Positions 37,221 to 42,500 of a stretch of DNA of 42,500 bases are shown one piece after another. Position numbers and translations under genes: made by a program. Origin of the DNA: Chrysomallon squamiferum (lineage: Eukaryota; Mollusca; Gastropoda; Neomphalida; Peltospiridae); assembly GCA_012295275.1 (NCBI GenBank), contig CM022671.1, positions 28,936,250-28,978,749 on the forward strand, written 5' to 3'. The notes beneath the pieces are model-generated. The model saw only the letters and a list, made by a program, of their open reading frames with translations, did no database searches and was not told the DNA's origin. How positions within the stretch are numbered: the stretch's first letter is position 1; each line of letters starts with the position of its first letter.

Positions 37221-38433
37221 AAAAACCATGCCCTGAGAAATAATTACAGAGTAGCAAGACAGATTATTTGTCATACTTCTAAAAGTATTTCTAAAATAGT
37301 TAAAAAAGAAAATAAATAAAATTAAAACATAATTATTGATACTGTTGTTAGCATCAATTACCAACACAAACCAAAATCAACTAAAGAATTAAAGAAACTT
37401 AACACCTGAGAAAATTACCAGTGTATCCATGACAACAGATTTTTTGTGGTCAATTAACAAGAGTGTATAGAACATGATCAAGACATTACATACCAAACAG
37501 TTTTGAAAAAAAGAGTGCAAAAGTAAAATGGGATTCATATCTTTATCAGAATGAAACTTTGAGCTGAAGATAACACAACACAACCTTGAATGTTGAAAAG
37601 CACCATGGGGAAAAAAATGTGCACATTGGTGTTATGTGACAAAATACACTATCTTCATGGAAGAAATCATCTTTTAGCCAATCAAATTGTCTGTTTTTAA
37701 AAATCTTCAATCATCAGCCAATCATATTATTTTTAAAAAAAAAAAAATTAAATTACCAATCTAATTTTCACTCATTAATGTTAATAAACAAAGATTTTCT
37801 GTTTGTTCAGTTAGACGACTGTTGACAATTAGTGTTTCTTACTTGTTTGTTTAGATTGTGAACTAAAATCTCAGTTTTCTACTGATACATTTACTAAAAC
37901 TAATCATTATACAAACATGCAACACAATTCTCTCTGTTCACTTACAACTTTTCAATGAAGCAGAAATGTTTTTTTTTTTTTTTTAAACAGCAGATTTTGT
38001 TTTTTAATTACAGTTTATGAAAACATAAAGGTAAAAACCAGGTAACTCAGTTTTTTCTCTCTCGTTTGTGCAAAATACTGATAACAGTGCACTTGTCTGT
38101 GCAAAATAGAAAGGTGACTATTTCTACTTCCTGCAAATGAAAATCTTGACCTCGGTCGTTTTGCAAATGTTGTTGACCTCAAACACTTTGCAGTAACATC
38201 CAACTTTTTTCTTTTCTTTCTTGATGTTGATGCACATTTTTTCTTCCATTTTGCCAAAAAAATATTATGATGAATTTCTGGGATTTTTTGCAAAGTAAAG
38301 TTCTGTTGTTTTTTTTCCCCGTTATTGCAAAAACTTTTTGACCTCCCAATTTACTTTGTGCAAAAAATTAATACTGACATTTTGCACAAACTTGTCATAG
38401 TTTTCAAAATGAGGCTTCAGCCTCTTCTTCATG

Positions 38434-42096
<3,663 letters not shown>

Positions 42097-42109
42097 CTGA
42101 AAAAAAGAA

Positions 42110-42129
42110 AGATAATAATAATAATAATC

Positions 42130-42166
<37 letters not shown>

Positions 42167-42181
42167 TAACAATAACAATAA
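42110..42181. repeat. AAT / AAC microsatellite
   Basis: TAA units then AAC units, next to the first visible CaMKK exon. The remainder to 42500 is AT-rich intron without visible exons. Confidence 0.88.
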
Positions 42182-42500
42182 AATAATTATCAGCATTATT
42201 AAAGAATTCAAAAAAAAAAAAAGCCAAATGATTAAAATGTAAAAATATTATTGTTATTATTGTTGTTGTTGTTGTTATTTGATTATTATTATCATTTAAA
42301 ATAATAACTAATAATAATGTAATTTTAAAAAGTATATAATAATAACTCCAAATATTTAAATTAAAAATTAACTTTTGATTTCAAAAATGAATGAAAAAAT
42401 GTAATTTAAAAAATGAATAAATATAATAATAAAAACATATATAGATTTTTACAATTATATTTATTAATTTTATAGATATTATTTACAATATAATAATTAT

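Larger units (their letters stand above)
31223..38433. other. Convergent 3' UTRs and spacer between the dehydrogenase and CaMKK genes
   Basis: This 7.2-kb stretch has no ORF with coding character. The left end should be the dehydrogenase 3' UTR, with AATAAA at 31691-31696. The right end lies directly after the CaMKK stop and is probably its 3' UTR. It holds a cluster of TGCAAA motifs at 38066-38395 and AT-rich microsatellites, including a TAA run near 37105-37192, TAAA units at about 37198-37220 and ATC units near 35960-35988. Confidence 0.55.

Noticed and set aside
37092-37367. Hydrophobic minus-strand frame with poly-Leu
   Set aside because: Translation of a TAA microsatellite.
38015-38293. 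92-residue minus-strand frame with Lys/Arg-rich start
   Set aside because: It lies past the CaMKK stop, has no homology that I recognise and overlaps the TGCAAA cluster; likely chance in the 3' UTR.
38066-38395. Resemblance of TTTGCACA words to vertebrate miR-19 target sites
   Set aside because: miR-19 is a vertebrate microRNA and I have no reason to expect it here; the word is short and the region is biased.

Overview
The window is AT-rich animal nuclear DNA. It has intron-containing genes with GT-AG junctions, many microsatellites, long UTR-like stretches and no operons or prokaryotic signals. The protein set is VPS29, RAD9, an AidB/ACDH-11-type acyl-CoA dehydrogenase and a CaMKK. The acyl-CoA dehydrogenase type is one I associate with invertebrates rather than vertebrates. 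Together with the short introns and dense ATT, TTTA, GA and GATA microsatellites, this suggests an invertebrate, possibly a mollusc or other lophotrochozoan. The species is not determinable by reading.

Layout, left to right. (1) 539-8229, plus strand: the 3' part of a gene I do not recognise. Seven exons join in one frame, and the highly charged C-terminal half contains 13 copies of a 10-residue repeat. (2) 11430-13723, minus strand: a complete four-exon VPS29 (retromer subunit), whose first exon encodes only Met-Thr. (3) 13789-20005, plus strand: RAD9 (9-1-1 checkpoint clamp), head-to-head with VPS29 and only 65 bp between the two start codons. The conserved second exon could not be found. 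(4) 22311-31222, plus strand: a complete 13-exon acyl-CoA dehydrogenase of the AidB/ACDH-11 type, about 621 residues. (5) 38434-42096, minus strand: the 3' six exons of a calcium/calmodulin-dependent protein kinase kinase, convergent with the dehydrogenase. The rest is UTR, intron and repeat sequence.

The most interesting signal is in the dehydrogenase. Exon 7 is present twice (26968-27062 and 27483-27577). The copies are the same length (95 nt), have the same splice phases, and have many synonymous differences over an unchanged peptide. Only a transcript with exactly one copy keeps the frame. This is a candidate mutually exclusive exon pair that would swap a segment expected near the flavin/substrate site.

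Other points of note are a compact VPS29/RAD9 promoter with CCAAT and ETS-like sites, a His-to-Gln change in the VPS29 metal site, three tandem copies of a 5' splice site in the CaMKK gene, and a 68-bp repeat with splice-donor-like ends in the dehydrogenase gene. The genes are general cellular genes (endosomal sorting, DNA-damage checkpoint, lipid metabolism, calcium signalling) and I see no evidence that they form one pathway.
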